Source: Eriocheir sinensis (Eukaryota > Arthropoda > Malacostraca > Decapoda > Varunidae). From it: a stretch of 64,000 nt of DNA. Both the position numbers and the translations under genes were made by a program. Location of the stretch: positions 90,001 to 154,000 of the forward strand of contig NW_026111748.1 of NCBI RefSeq assembly GCF_024679095.1, written 5' to 3'. Below the pieces are notes generated by a model. It was not told where the DNA came from and made no database searches. It saw only the letters and a list, made by a program, of their open reading frames with translations. This document shows positions 35,376 to 46,924 of the stretch, piece after piece (the first letter of the stretch is position 1; the number at the start of each line of letters is the position of its first letter).

Positions 35376-36088
35376 GTAAGGGACCGAGGGTGCGAGTGTT
35401 GGCCTGAGGCTAGGGTGGTCGTGTAAGGGACCGAGGGTGTGGGTGTTGGCCTGAGGCTAGGGTGGTCGTGTAAGGGACCGAGGGTGTGGGTGTTGGCCTG
35501 AGGCTGGGGTGGTCGTGTAAGGGACCGAGGGTGTGGGTGTTGGCCTGAGGCTAGGGTGGCCGTGTAAGGGACCGAGGGTGTGGGTGTTGGCCTGAGGCTA
35601 GGGTGGCCGTGTAAGGGACCGAGGGTGTGGGTGTTGGCCTGAGGCTAGGGTGGTCGTGTAAGGGACCGAGGGTGTGGGTGTTGGCCTGAGGCTAGGGTGG
35701 CCGTGTAAGGGACCGAGGGTGTGGGTGTTGGCCTGAGGCTAGGGTGGTCGTGTAAGGGACCGAGGGTGTGGGTGTTGGCCTGAGGCTAGGGTGGTCGTGT
35801 AAGGGACCGAGGGTGTGGGTGTTGTCCTGAGTCTTGTGAGGTCGTGTAAGGGACCTAGGGTGTGGGTGTTGGCCTGAGGCTAGGGTGGCCGTGTAAGGGA
35901 CCGAGGGTGTGGGTGTTGGCCTGAGGCTAGGGTGGTCGTGTAAGGGACCGAGGGTGTGGATGCTGGCCTGAGGCTAGGGTGGTCGTGTAAGGGACCGAGG
36001 GTGTGGGTGTTGGCCTGAGGCTAGGGTGGTCGTGTAAGGGACCGAGGGTGTGGGTGTTGGCCTGAGGCTAGGGTGGCCGTGTAAGGGG
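35376..36088. repeat. 47-bp minisatellite, 15 nearly identical units
   Basis: Unit: 'gtaagggaccgagggtgtgg', 'gtgttggcctgaggctaggg', 'tggtcgt'. Starts are 47 bp apart throughout (for example ggcctgagg at 35401, 35448, 35495). Units differ at a few positions. Tract ends are ggtc or ggcc, one unit has 'gctgggg', and one unit in the middle (about 35820-35866) carries several changes (tcctgagtcttgtgagg). High homogeneity suggests recent expansion or gene conversion. Confidence 0.97.
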
Positions 36089-36213
36089 GACGCGCATACT
36101 ACCCGTAACTATCACAAGTTTTACTGCTACACCTAGTAATATTAACAACTACTTCTCCTCCTTCTCCTCCTCCTCCTATTACTGCTTGAATGCGTGGGTG
36201 TGTTAGTGCTGGG
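36089..36213. other. Short spacer with (CTC)n
   Basis: Small CTC run at 36150-36176. Nothing else recognised. Confidence 0.4.
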
Positions 36214-36462
36214 TTAACCCTTTGACTGCGGAGTTCCTACAGTCAGACCTCACCAAGTTACAGGAATGAAACAAAAAGTGGCTGCTACAATGCAATGAAG
36301 AGAAATGTAAAGTCCTGCACCTTGGCAGGGGAAATCCAGCATACCAATACCACATGGGAAACACTCCACTATCCACCATAGAGGCAAGGAAAGACCTGGG
36401 ACTGTATTTTACCAGGCTACCAGGGAAGGAAAAATTCGTGCCAATCGCAGCGGACGGGTTAA
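36214..36462 (+). mobile_element. TTAA-bounded unit with short inverted ends, carrying an RT fragment
   Basis: The left edge is TTAACCCTTTGACTGCGGAG (36214-36233). The right edge is CGCAGCGGACGGGTTAA (36446-36462). The reverse complement of the right edge starts TTAACCCGTCCGCTGCG, so the ends form an imperfect inverted repeat with TTAA on both sides, as in piggyBac-type non-autonomous elements. The interior on the plus strand encodes KWLLQCNEEKCKVLHLGRGN, a short variable part and 'RKDLGL', which is the RT block between the YADD and thumb motifs of CR1-like LINEs. Chance TTAA boundaries around an RT relic cannot be excluded. Confidence 0.5.
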
Positions 36463-36605
36463 GTAAGGTGGTGTGTTGGGGTGGCTATCCTAACCGCAAC
36501 CATTACAACCATTACTGGTGCGTCTACTATAGTCAACTACAACAACAGGGATAAATTCTACGTAAATGAGGCGGTGTGTGTTACGTGAGACAGATGCTGT
36601 GATGG

Positions 36606-36732
36606 AAAGAGGGTGAATAGGGAGACGAAGAGTAACCAGAAAGGCGCGGAGTGAGTAGGGAGGCAAGGATGAGCAGGGAGGCGAAGGGTTAGAAGGGAGG
36701 TGAAGGGTGGACAAGGAGGCGAAGGGTGAGCA
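36606..36732. repeat. Short ~22-25 bp purine-rich tandem repeat
   Basis: Units of the type 'gagcagggaggcgaagggtt' recur about five times with drift. No gene. Confidence 0.7.
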
Positions 36733-37660
36733 TCCATCATCGTCACCCTTGTCTCTCTTTTCAGCCCCAGCGCCGGACACAGAAAACGTCACAGGATATA
36801 CTTTCCTCCATTAACTTTCCTCATTTATTTCCGTTTTCTATTCGTCTATCTCATTTTCTTTTGATGGTCAATTTTGTTTTGTTTTTTTGGCCACTCTCCA
36901 ATATTTTTTTTCTAATCTCGATCGCTGTTTTTAAATTTTAGTTCTTAAGTTTGTTGAGTATATTCTTCTTCATCTCGCTTATAATTATATTCTCTTTAGT
37001 GTCTTTTTCCAGTTCTCTTTGATTGTAAATATTTCTTCCGTAAAGGTTTCTACAGGTATCGATTCCACGTCTTGACCTGGTCCTGCCCGCCTGTTTCGGT
37101 CTTCTTCTCCAACTCTCCTTTCCATGCAAACAACAATGTAGAGGAGTTGACACAGAGGTGATGCAAGAGTCAGGCAACAAGGCAAAGGATGGTAACAGTA
37201 ATAAGTTAATATGGAAAAGGACGACGTAATAATAGGTGAACAAAGTAAAAGAGACAGAGATGATCTAAAAATTACAACAAAAGTGAGATAAAGAGAGAAT
37301 GCAGTAAATAAGAGAACAATGTGGGTGCGAGGAGCGAAGGCTGAGAGCAAGCGACAACAAACACACACCAAGCAGAGGGAGCCAGGAGGGAAGAAAATGA
37401 TACAATGAAACTTATACATATCAACAAAAATAAGTGTAACAAAAAAAAAAAAGAAATTAGGGTAGATATTTTTATAAGGAACGAGAATTAAACCGGAAAG
37501 CAAAATTATGCCAAAATAAAGCATGAAACGAAACACACGAAATAAAAAAAAAAAATTATCCAGACGTATTGCCAAGAAAAAAATACATTAAAATAGTAAA
37601 ACAAAAAAATATAGAGAAATCAAGGTGGACATAAGAACCCAAACCACAGAAAAAAACAAA
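36733..37660. other. AT-rich, A-run-rich non-coding stretch
   Basis: T-rich to 37010, then A-rich with homopolymer A runs near 37441 and 37547. The 196-codon minus frame (36985-37575) is hydrophobic and F/L-rich with no domain I recognise. It may be compositional. Confidence 0.4.
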
Positions 37661-38781
37661 CAATGAATTACCACAATAAGTAAACACCACACACCAAACA
37701 AAATGGAAAAAAGTTAACCAAGGCAATGAAAGAAGACGACCTGAGTAACCCTGATGTCCCTTTAGTGGTCCTGAGGTGAAGGCGAGGCGGCAGGTGGGAA
37801 GCGAGGGCAGGTGTGGGGAGGGGAAGATGAAGGGAACACGCTGGAGCTGTCACGGGAGGAGGGAGGAGAGGGAAGGAAAGGGCGAGCCAGAATAAGGAAG
37901 TGAGAGAGAGAGGGAGGGAAGGAAAAGGGAAGAAATAGAGGTGAATGTAATGTTTTATTTTCCCCTTATTCCTCCTTTTCTTCTTTTTTTCATTTTCTAA
38001 TATTCTTTCTCTCCTGTTGATCTTCCTACTGTTTTCCTCTTTCTCCATCTCCGATTTTCGCTATTGTTTTCCTCTTTCTCTTGTTTATGTTCATGTTTTT
38101 TCGCCTCCTTCTCCTCCGCCTCCGCCCTCTACTTTTCTTCCTCTCCTCTCGAACTTAACCTCTTTTTCCTCCTACTTTTTAACCTTGACCTACTTCTCTT
38201 TCTTCTCCACCCTCTCTCCTCTCCTCTTCCTCCTTTTCCACCATAACTACCACAACTATCAATACTAACACTTACTCTTCCTCCTACACCTCAACATTCT
38301 TTTCCTCCTCTTCCCTTGCCACCACTACCCCCACCACCGCTACCTTCCCCTTTCCCCACCACTATCACCACAACCTTCCCTCCCTCCTCCCCACCACCAT
38401 CTCCCTTCCCCGCCCCAAGAGGATCAATATTCCATGGGAACACAAGAGACCATCACATTCCCGCCACCTCTCCTGGGTACAGAAGCAGGCGAGAACTGAA
38501 CGGACCCTTCCACCGCCGAGCCAGGACGTGACGCCAGGGGTGAAGGCTGCAGAAAAGGCGATCGTGGGAAGCAATGGCAAGGCGATATTCTTATTTTTGT
38601 ATTGGAGGATTTATGTATTATTTTTTTACGCACGGACTTGAAGCGTCCGCGTGGGAAAAAAAGGATGACTGTGAGAAAGTTATCGGTGCTTCAAGGATTT
38701 GAGTTTTTTTTCTCATATGGTGATGCAGTGTTGGAAACAAAGGGAGATGAGGGAAAACTTATTGGTTGGCATATTTTTTTT
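37661..38781. other. Purine-rich, then pyrimidine-rich, then mixed sequence
   Basis: Purine-rich at 37700-37950 and T/C-rich at 37960-38400 with short (CCA) words. A balanced interval follows at 38400-38600 without a recognised gene. At 38630-38700 a block 'gacttgaag...tgggaaaaaaaggatga' resembles the start of segment A at 38787-38850, so there is a local ~155-bp spaced duplication just outside the larger duplication. Confidence 0.45.
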
Positions 38782-39178
38782 CCGTAAGGACTTAAATCGT
38801 GGGGAAAAAAGGAATATTATGGAAAAGTTATGGGTGTATACTGGATTTTTTTTGTGTGTACTACATAGTAGTTTCATTCCAGTGATTTTTTTGAGGGTTT
38901 AAGTTTTTTTTCTACATTTTAGTGTGCAGAGAATATAGGAAGATTTCTGGTGGTAATGATTTTTACCATGTTGTTATGTTGTCCTCAGTGTTGTTTTGCT
39001 GAAAAATATTGCATTTATTGAATATAACTTTTTTAATTACTTAGTTCGTTTATAGATGAAAATAAGACATTCAAGGGAAGGTTACTCACGGCTGTAATAT
39101 TATTTCTCTTAATGATGCATTTTTGATTTGTATTTTTCCAACTTTGTTTAATGTACTTTTTGTCTGCCTTTGTATTTT

Positions 39179-39366
<188 letters not shown>

Positions 39367-39719
39367 ATTCCCTTTCGTCTTCAATTCTGTTTCCTCTTAC
39401 TATCCAATCATTAATTTCCCTCTTCCTCCTCCTTCTTCATATTTTTCTTTCTCTTCCTCCTGTTTCTGTTTCTCTCTTCCTTCCTCTTCCTCTTTCGATT
39501 TTTCTTTCACTTCCAACTCCTCCTCATCATCATCTTTCTCCTCCTCCTCCTCCTAATCTTTCTCTTCCTCCTCCTCCTCCTCCTCCTCCTCCTCCTCCTC
39601 CTAATCTTTCTCTTCCTCCTTCTCCTCCTCCTCCTCCTCCTGTATATATGGTGAAGTGGACGGGAATGAAGGCTAATTATCTTCCTAATAAGGAGGAGGA
39701 GGAGGAGGAGGAGGAGGAG

Positions 39720-40475
39720 GAGGAACCTAAAGGAACACAAAGTAAGAACAATCAACAGCAGACCTGCTGGTCCTTACGTGGCTGTTTGTGACAAGCTACA
39801 CTAACTATCTAATCAAAGGTGGAAGATGAGAGGACAGCAAAGGCAGGCTCCTCCCACCCCAAATCCCTCCAGCCAAAGCTGGCAGGAAAGGAAAAAGAAT
39901 CATGCAGCATGGAAAAACTGCATGGAAATTATGTAGGAAAGAGAAAAGAACTACCATACTGCTACCACTAACCGGGCGATAAAAGCGGACAAGGACACCT
40001 GTATTCGAAAGAACTTAACGTTATTACGACAATGAGTAATATCTTAATTGCTGGTTGGATTCAAAATACTTGTCTAATCTATTCTTGAAGGCCGTAACTG
40101 TTGTACTATCAACTACATCACAGGGTATAGAGTTCAAACATTAACAACTCAATTGAAGAAGTGTTTGGCCTCGAACGACGAGAATCTTTTACCACTTATC
40201 TTCAAATTGTGATTTCTTCTTGTTCTATTTGATCAATCAATTGTAAAGTAATTTTCCGCATTAATATCACTGAATCCTTTAAACATTTTAAACACTTCTA
40301 TTAGATCGCCTCACATTCTTCGTTCTGATAGGCTGAATAAATTTACTTCTTCAAGCCTTTGTTCATATGATAAATTTCTCAACCTAGGAATCATCTTTGT
40401 TACTCTTCGTTGAACCCATTCCAACTTTTCTGTCTTTTCTGTAATAGGAGACCAAAACTGTACACAGTACAGGAG
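39720..40475 (-). mobile_element. CR1-like LINE 3' end (segment A)
   Basis: The minus strand, from 40475, reads 'VQFWSP', 'TEKLEWVQRRVTKMIPRLRN', 'LSYEQRLEEVNLFSLSERR', then after a stop or frameshift 'FKMF' and 'DINAENYF'. This is the thumb and C-terminus of a CR1-type RT. The 3' UTR (39740-40020) is shared with 5632-5936. It is flanked by (GGA)n at 39690-39723 and 40471-40494, which looks like insertion into, or duplication of, a GGA array. The paralogue is at 48968-49735. Confidence 0.88.
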
Positions 40476-40536
40476 GAGGAGGAGGAGGAGGAGGGGAGGA
40501 GACTTATAACCCAGCCTGCTTAAGGAGACAACATCT

Positions 40537-40710
<174 letters not shown>

Positions 40711-41230
40711 CTAACAGTAAAGACAATACCTTCCTCACACTTTAGGCGTCCTTCCTTCCACCTTCCCCTTTCCTCTCTCCTCTTCCTCTTCTCCCCTCCC
40801 TTCCATCTCTTCCTTTTCCCCTCTCTTCCAACAACCCTTCCCATCTCCCTCTCCCCTTCCCTCTCTCCCCCTTTCCCTCCCTTTCCCTCTCTCCCCCTTT
40901 CCCTCCCGTTCCCTCTCTTCCCCTTTCCCCTCTTGTGTTCAGAGTGAAATTGGTCACGGAATTCGCTGTGGAAGGGGAATTGGGAAGAAGGGAGGAGGGG
41001 AGAAAGAAGAAAAAATAGGAACAAATGAGTGATGGAAAAGAGAAGAAGAATAGTGTGTCACGGACAGGGTCGGAAGGGAAGGCAGAGAGAAATAAAGGAT
41101 AAAAAATGGAAGAAATTGGAGGAGAGTAGAAGAAACGGCAAAGAATGAGAGAAAATTAAAATCATAACGAAAAAATCATCATAAAACAAATCCTCGGAAG
41201 TGGTGGGGAAAAGAATGGGTGATGGGAAGT

Positions 41231-41330
41231 GATGGGAGGCAGGTGAGGGTAAGTGATGGGAGGCAGGTGAGGGTAAGTGATGGGAGGCAGGTGAGGGTAA
41301 GTGATGGGAGGCAGGTGAGGGTAAGTGGTG
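41231..41330. repeat. 24-bp tandem repeat, 4 units, only in segment A
   Basis: The unit 'gatgggaggcaggtgagggt' plus 'aagt' is repeated at 41231, 41255, 41279 and 41303. The corresponding place in segment B (about 50531) has a single unit. Confidence 0.95.
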
Positions 41331-42991
41331 GGAGGAGAGTGATAGGGATGGAGATGAGGGAAGTGAGGGAAGAGAATAGGGTGAGGGGAAGAGAGGAGAG
41401 GTGAAGGAAGTGATGAGAAAGAGGCAGATGAGGAGTAATGGGAAGATGAAAGGGTGATGGGATGGGATGGGGAAGAGGGCGGGTGATGGGAAGTGGTGGG
41501 GAAGACGCGCGGGTGATAAAAAAATTGATGTGAAGGAGAGAGTGAGGGCAGTGATGGAGTGGGACAGTGGGTGAGGGAAAGTGATGGGGATGCGGGTGGC
41601 AGAAGTGATGGGGTGCAGGTGGGGGAGTTGTGTACCGCCCTGTGCACCTGTGATTCACTTCAGGTAATGGCTATACACCTGGCGGGGAGATGGAATAGGG
41701 GCGGGGACAGGAGGGGAGGGTATGGGAGGAGCGGGAAAGGGTGGAATGGGAGAGATGGATGATAAGGCGTGGCAGAGTAGACAGGAGATGGATGAAGGGG
41801 AGGTAAAGAGAAGGGAGGAGGGAGAGAAGGAGAAATGGAGAAATCGCCGCACGTGTGAGGGAAAAATAAGAAACAAATGGAAGAGAGGAAGAAGGGCAAA
41901 CGAAAGAAGGGAGAATAACGTGGGAAAAAAGGGGAATGAAGGTCAAACGGAGGCGAAGGGAGAAGAGGGAAATGTAAAGGAAGAAAACCGAGAAAGGGAG
42001 AGGGGGAATGAGGATGAGGGCTAGGAGAGGAAAGGAAAGGGGAGGAGTAGGAGAGGAAAAAGGGGAAGAGGAGTAAATGGGGAGGAGAGGAAAGAGAGAA
42101 TAATGGAATGGATGGGAGATAATGGGAGTGCAGTGGATGGAAGGGGAGAGGAAAGGGAGATGGATAGGGAAATGGAAAGAAAAGGAGAAGAAAAGAAGAA
42201 ATGTGGAAAAGGGGGAAAGAAAATGATGGATGGAGAACGGGAATGGAGAGGGGATGAAAAGGGGAAGAGAAGGTAAGGGAGGGGAAGTGAGGGGAAGGTA
42301 ATGCAAGTTATGGAAGGATGGAAGGATAACGAACGGGGCGGGGAGGGGGGAGAGGGGAGGAAAGGAAGGGTAGGTGTGTGGAGTGAGGGGAGGAGAGGAG
42401 GGATGGAGGGGAACCTGCGAATAACGGAATGGGAAAGAAAAGGGATACGGGAAAATATGGAAAAGAAGGGAAGAGGAAGAAAATAAGACGGGGAGGAAGA
42501 ACAGACATACAAAACAAAGTTAAAAATAAAACAAAAGAAAGAAAAATAAAAACAATAAGACTTTCCCTTTAACCCTTTCCTCCTCCTTTCCTTCCTTCCA
42601 TTCCGTCTCTCCACATTCCCTTCCTTTACCTTACTTACGCTCTGCCTTTTTCTCTCCACCTCCTCCCTATCTTCTCTCCATACAAATTTGCCTCTAACAA
42701 CCTCTCATTCCTTTCTCCTCCACGTTTTCTCTCTCTCCCTCCTTCGCCTCCTCTTTCTACATCTTCTTTTTCCAGCACCTCTACCATTCTGTCCATTCAC
42801 TTGGCCTTTCTTTTTCTTTCCTTCTCCCCTTCCTCTCTTCTTCCCTTTCCCTTATTATTCGATCTCTTCTTTATCTCTATTTAAATCCTGTTGATCTCCT
42901 TTCTTCATTTTTTTCTTTACCGCCTCACCATTTCCTACTACATTCACCTTTCTGTTTCCCTCCACTTCTTCCTTTCTTCTTTCTCTTCTCT

Positions 42992-42995
<4 letters not shown>
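41331..42995. other. Purine-rich then pyrimidine-rich zone of segment A
   Basis: GGA/GAAA/GGGGA words to about 42530, then T/C-rich. The many 60-212 codon frames on both strands are compositional. No motif-bearing protein is seen. It matches 50560-52180 of segment B. Confidence 0.6.

Positions 42996-43058
<63 letters not shown>
42996..43058. repeat. (CT)n microsatellite (segment A)
   Basis: About 63 bp. The paralogue at 52183-52221 is about 39 bp. Confidence 0.97.
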
Positions 43059-43061
<3 letters not shown>

Positions 43062-43139
43062 CAATACCTCGACAGACAAACCGGATAATACTGAGAATGG
43101 AAACAGTCATCGAGAGAGAGAGAAGAGAGAGTTCGATTT

Positions 43140-43590
43140 GTTCATAGAAGAAGGAAGGAAGGAAGGAAGGCAGGAAGGAATGAAAAGGAAGGAAGGAATG
43201 CCGGGATGGAAGGAGGGAAGGAAAAATGGAAGGAGGAAGGAAAATGGAAGGAAAACGAAAAACTGCCGGAAGAAAGACAGGAAGAAAAAAATGTGTAAAG
43301 GAAGGAAGGAAAGAAGGAGAGAGGAAGAAGCAGAGAAATGAAAGAAAAAACAGAAGGAAGCAAATAAATAAGGTGGAAAATGTTAAATATGTGAAAGGAA
43401 GACAAATGAAGATTAAAAAACGAAGACCAATAAGAAGCAAACTAGGAACGAAGGAAGGAAGAAAAATATGGAAGGATGAAAGGAACGAAGAAAGAAACGG
43501 AGGAAGAAAATAGAGACAGAAGACATGGCAAACAAGGAGGGAGGAGGAAGAGGAGGGAGGTGGAGGAGGAGGAGGAGGAGGTAAAACGCG
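43140..43590. repeat. (GGAA)n purine zone ending in (GGA)n (segment A)
   Basis: Drifted GAAG units, then (GGA)n at 43562-43582. The paralogue at 52318-52756 has a much longer (GGA)n. Confidence 0.85.
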
Positions 43591-43678
43591 TCCCCATTAG
43601 TTAGTGTTGTCTGCTGGTTCTCCTTTCCTTCCTTCGCTCCCTCCTCCTCCCTCCCTGTCTTTCAGACTCCATTCAACG

Positions 43679-43855
<177 letters not shown>

Positions 43856-43904
43856 CATTTCTATGTCTTTCTTTTCCTTTAACAGACTATCTCTTTTCAA
43901 ACTC

Positions 43905-44140
43905 CTCCTCCGCCTTCCTGCAGAAGTGGTTAGCGCAGACCATCAACTCCTTCAAGAAACTCATTGATCGCCACTTTGCTGCATCGGGAGTGAACTGAAC
44001 GTTCCCAAGAGTAGATACACAAGTGCTTTAATCCTTCCCTGCAAGCCACTCCTATGGCAAACGGATTGATTAAAGCCTAGTAAAGAGCCAACAGGCTTTC
44101 TGCTGCCTGCTAGTCCAGGTTTCCATGTTTCCATGTTTCC
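43905..44140 (+). mobile_element. LINE C-terminus with 'catgtttc' tail (segment A)
   Basis: The plus strand encodes '[16 protein letters not shown]', then after a small indel 'LNVP.SRYTSALILPCKPLLW', and a stop after 'QTD'. '[12 protein letters not shown]' is the standard last block of CR1-like ORF2. The 3' tail is tandem 'catgtttc' units at 44123-44140. The paralogue in B (53030-53292) keeps the frame open across the same part. Confidence 0.85.
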
Positions 44141-44214
44141 TCCTCTTCCTCCTCCTTATATTTATTTCTCACAGGCACAATATTACACAAAGTCACCATT
44201 CCTTTAGTGCACAC

Positions 44215-44440
44215 GAAGAGGAGGAGGAGGTGTGCTTAGATGGTAATGGAGGACTGAGACAGGAGATAAGAAAGAGGTGGAGGAGAGCACGAGGAGGAGA
44301 AGGAGGAGGAAGAGGAAGAGGAATAGGAGAGAGGAGAGGAGGAGGAGAAATGACGAGGGAAGAGGAAGAGGAAGAGGAAGAAGAGGAGGAGGAGGTGGAG
44401 GAGGGAGGAGGAGGAGGTCACATTCTCAATGGGAGGTAAC
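44215..44440. repeat. (GGA)n-rich purine zone (segment A)
   Basis: GAGGAG and GAAGAG words. Frames over it are E/R/G-rich artefacts. Confidence 0.85.
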
Positions 44441-44565
44441 AGGTTAGCAAGACACATAAGATAGGAAAGGGAGAAGGAAAAGGAAGGAAGAGAAAGGGAG
44501 AAAGAGGAAGGAAGAGTATGTGGAGATGGAAAGAGGAAAAGTGAAATAAGTCGCAGTGGAATCAG

Positions 44566-44567
44566 TA

Positions 44568-44612
<45 letters not shown>

Positions 44613-44670
44613 ATAATAGTAGTAGTATTAGTAGTAGTAGTAGTGGTAGTAGTAGTAGTAGTAGCAGTAA

Positions 44671-44721
<51 letters not shown>

Positions 44722-44742
44722 CAACAGCAGCAGCAGCATTAT
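44566..44742. repeat. (GTA)n array, ~155 bp, plus (CAG)n end (segment A)
   Basis: (GTA)n with 'aat', 'att' and 'gca' interruptions, ending in 'agcaacagcagcagcagc' (44719-44736). The paralogue at 53739-53832 is about half as long but keeps the CAG end. Confidence 0.96.
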
Positions 44743-45490
44743 GATGGAACATGACTAAAATATTATGAAGTAGATGGAATAAATATTGTATAAGATTGGG
44801 AATTGGAGGAGGAGAGGAAGGGAAGAGAGAGGAAGAGGAGTAAAATACAGGATGTGGGGACTGATTACGGAACATTGCGAGCAGGGGAGGTAAGGATGGG
44901 AGGGAGGGAGGGGTGAGAGGAGAAAGAGGCTGAGGTAGGAGATGGGAAGAGAAATGGAGAAGGCGAGGTATGAGTAAGAGATAGGGCTTGGGAGGTGAAG
45001 GAGGAGACGAGAGGGATGCAGGAAGGAAAGAAGAAGGGGAAAGTGAGGGGACGATGAAATGGGGAAGTGAAGGTAAGAAGAGGCAAGTGGAGCTAGATGG
45101 AAGGTGGAGGTGGACAGGAAGAAAAAGGGGAGAGGAAGGTGAGGGGAAAAGGAAAGTGGAGGTGAGGAAAAGAAGAGGAAGAAGGAAATGGTGACGGAAA
45201 GTGACAAGGAGAGTTAGAGAAAAAGAAAAGGGGAAAGGGGAGGTGAAAGGACGTGGTAAAGGGAGGCAAAGGGCAATGAAGAGGTGGGGAGATGAGGAAG
45301 ATGTAAGAAGGGTGAGAAAGAAGGACAAGAGGGAGGTGAAGGAAATGGTAAGGGAAAGAGGGAACGGGAGGTGAGGGGAAGGGGTGCCATTCCCCTCTTG
45401 ACCAGCAGATCTATTATGATGCCAATATCTCGCCCTCCTCCCCTCCTTCCTGTTGTCCAGTCACGAAGCAGAGAGAGAGAGAGAGAGAGA
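44743..45490. other. Purine-rich terminus of segment A
   Basis: A/G-biased. The 294-codon minus frame (44444-45328) is a T/S/P/L-rich reading of the GTA array and purine zone. It matches 53833-54575. Confidence 0.7.
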
Positions 45491-45927
45491 GAGAAAGGTC
45501 TACTGCATGAGAGGGAACCTGATGTCTCTTCTCTCTCTCTCTCTCCTACGATGTCCTTTCCAGTTCAAGGAACCTGTACCCTCTCAGGACACAGAGGAGG
45601 AGGAGCAGCAACAGGAGGAGGAAAAGGAGGGAAGAGGAGGATGTAGATGGGATAATAGGACCATAAAGCGTGACAGGTTAGAAGGAGGAGGAGGAGAAAG
45701 AGAAAGACATGGGAGCAATAAGAGATGGAAAGGAGGCATGATGGACAACAGGAAGACAGGAGATCCACTTGGAGGAGGAGGAGGAGGAGACGGAGGAGGA
45801 GGAGGACACGGAGGAGGAGGAAGAGCATGGAAACATGGAACATGGAAATGCAGGCAACAGAAAGCCTATTGGCTCATTACGAGTTGCCCTTTGGCGATTT
45901 AATCTACTCGACAGATCAGAGGAGGAG
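45491..45927. other. A-to-C1 spacer, ~440 bp, with a LINE tail fragment
   Basis: GGA-rich. At 45828-45915 the minus strand carries the 'catgtttc' tail ('ggaaacatggaacatgg') and 3' UTR of the LINE family seen at 43905-44140. This interval has no counterpart between B and C2. Confidence 0.6.
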
Positions 45928-46650
45928 GATGATAATGAAAATTAAGAAAGGGCAGAGACGATACAGATGAAATAGAAAAGAATAAATTGATGAATATAAG
46001 AAAACAAAGAGAACAACAAAGAATAAATTATATATAATATATATAAAGAAAGAAAATATGCCCACGAAATCGGAAAGTTCCTGAAAATAAAAAAAAGATA
46101 AAAGATGAAATGAGAAGGAAAATCTGAAAATAAAAGTTTCTTCAGTACCGTTTCTGTTTTCCATTTTTATCAAATGTTATTATCATCAGTATTACTATTA
46201 TTACTTTCATTATTTTTATTATTTTTATTTTTATTCCATTGCTATTACTTTCATATTTATTTCTTCTTCTTTTCAAATTTTCCTTCATATGTCAAAAATA
46301 TTTTTCCTTTATCTTTTGGGTATTTTTTTCCCTTCATATCATCCTCTCCTATCATTTCTTCCTCCCTCTATTTCTTTTTATTCCTTTCTCACCTCCTGTA
46401 TCTGACTTCCTGCTTCTCCTTCCTTCTCTCTTTCTTTTTTGTCATTACCTGTCCTTCCTTTATTTTCTTTCTTATATTTCTTGCTATCATAGTTTTCCTC
46501 TTATATTTGCCGTGTTTTCCTGTCTCTTTCCTGTATCGAATTTTTCTCCTCCTCCATATTTCCTTCCTCTCTGCCTCCTACTGCAACTTAATATTCTTTA
46601 TCTTCATCCCTCTGACAACCCGTTCTTCCTTTCTTCAAGAATTACTTTTT

Positions 46651-46743
46651 TTCTTCTTCTTCTTCTTCTTCTTCTTCTTCTTCTTCTTCTTCTTCTTCTT
46701 CTTCTTCTTCTTCTTCTTCTTCTTCTTCTTCTTCTTCTTCTTC
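46651..46743. repeat. (CTT)n microsatellite, ~93 bp, only in C1
   Basis: Uninterrupted (TTC)n followed by (TCC)n. The matching place in C2 (about 59990-60040) has mixed TCC/TTC without an expanded array. Confidence 0.96.
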
Positions 46744-46816
46744 TCCTCCTCCTCCTCCTCTCCCTCCTCCTGCTTTTACCTTCGCCTTAAAGTGAAAAGA
46801 AAAGTTAAATCTCGCT

Positions 46817-46921
<105 letters not shown>

Positions 46922-46924
46922 CTT

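Noticed and set aside
35376..36088. CRISPR-like array
   Set aside because: Units are contiguous 47-bp repeats with no unique spacers, in a eukaryotic repeat context. It is a minisatellite.
36985..37575. 196-codon hydrophobic minus-strand frame as a membrane protein gene
   Set aside because: F/L/I-rich composition follows from A-rich plus-strand DNA. There is no family motif and the frame is crossed by A-homopolymers.
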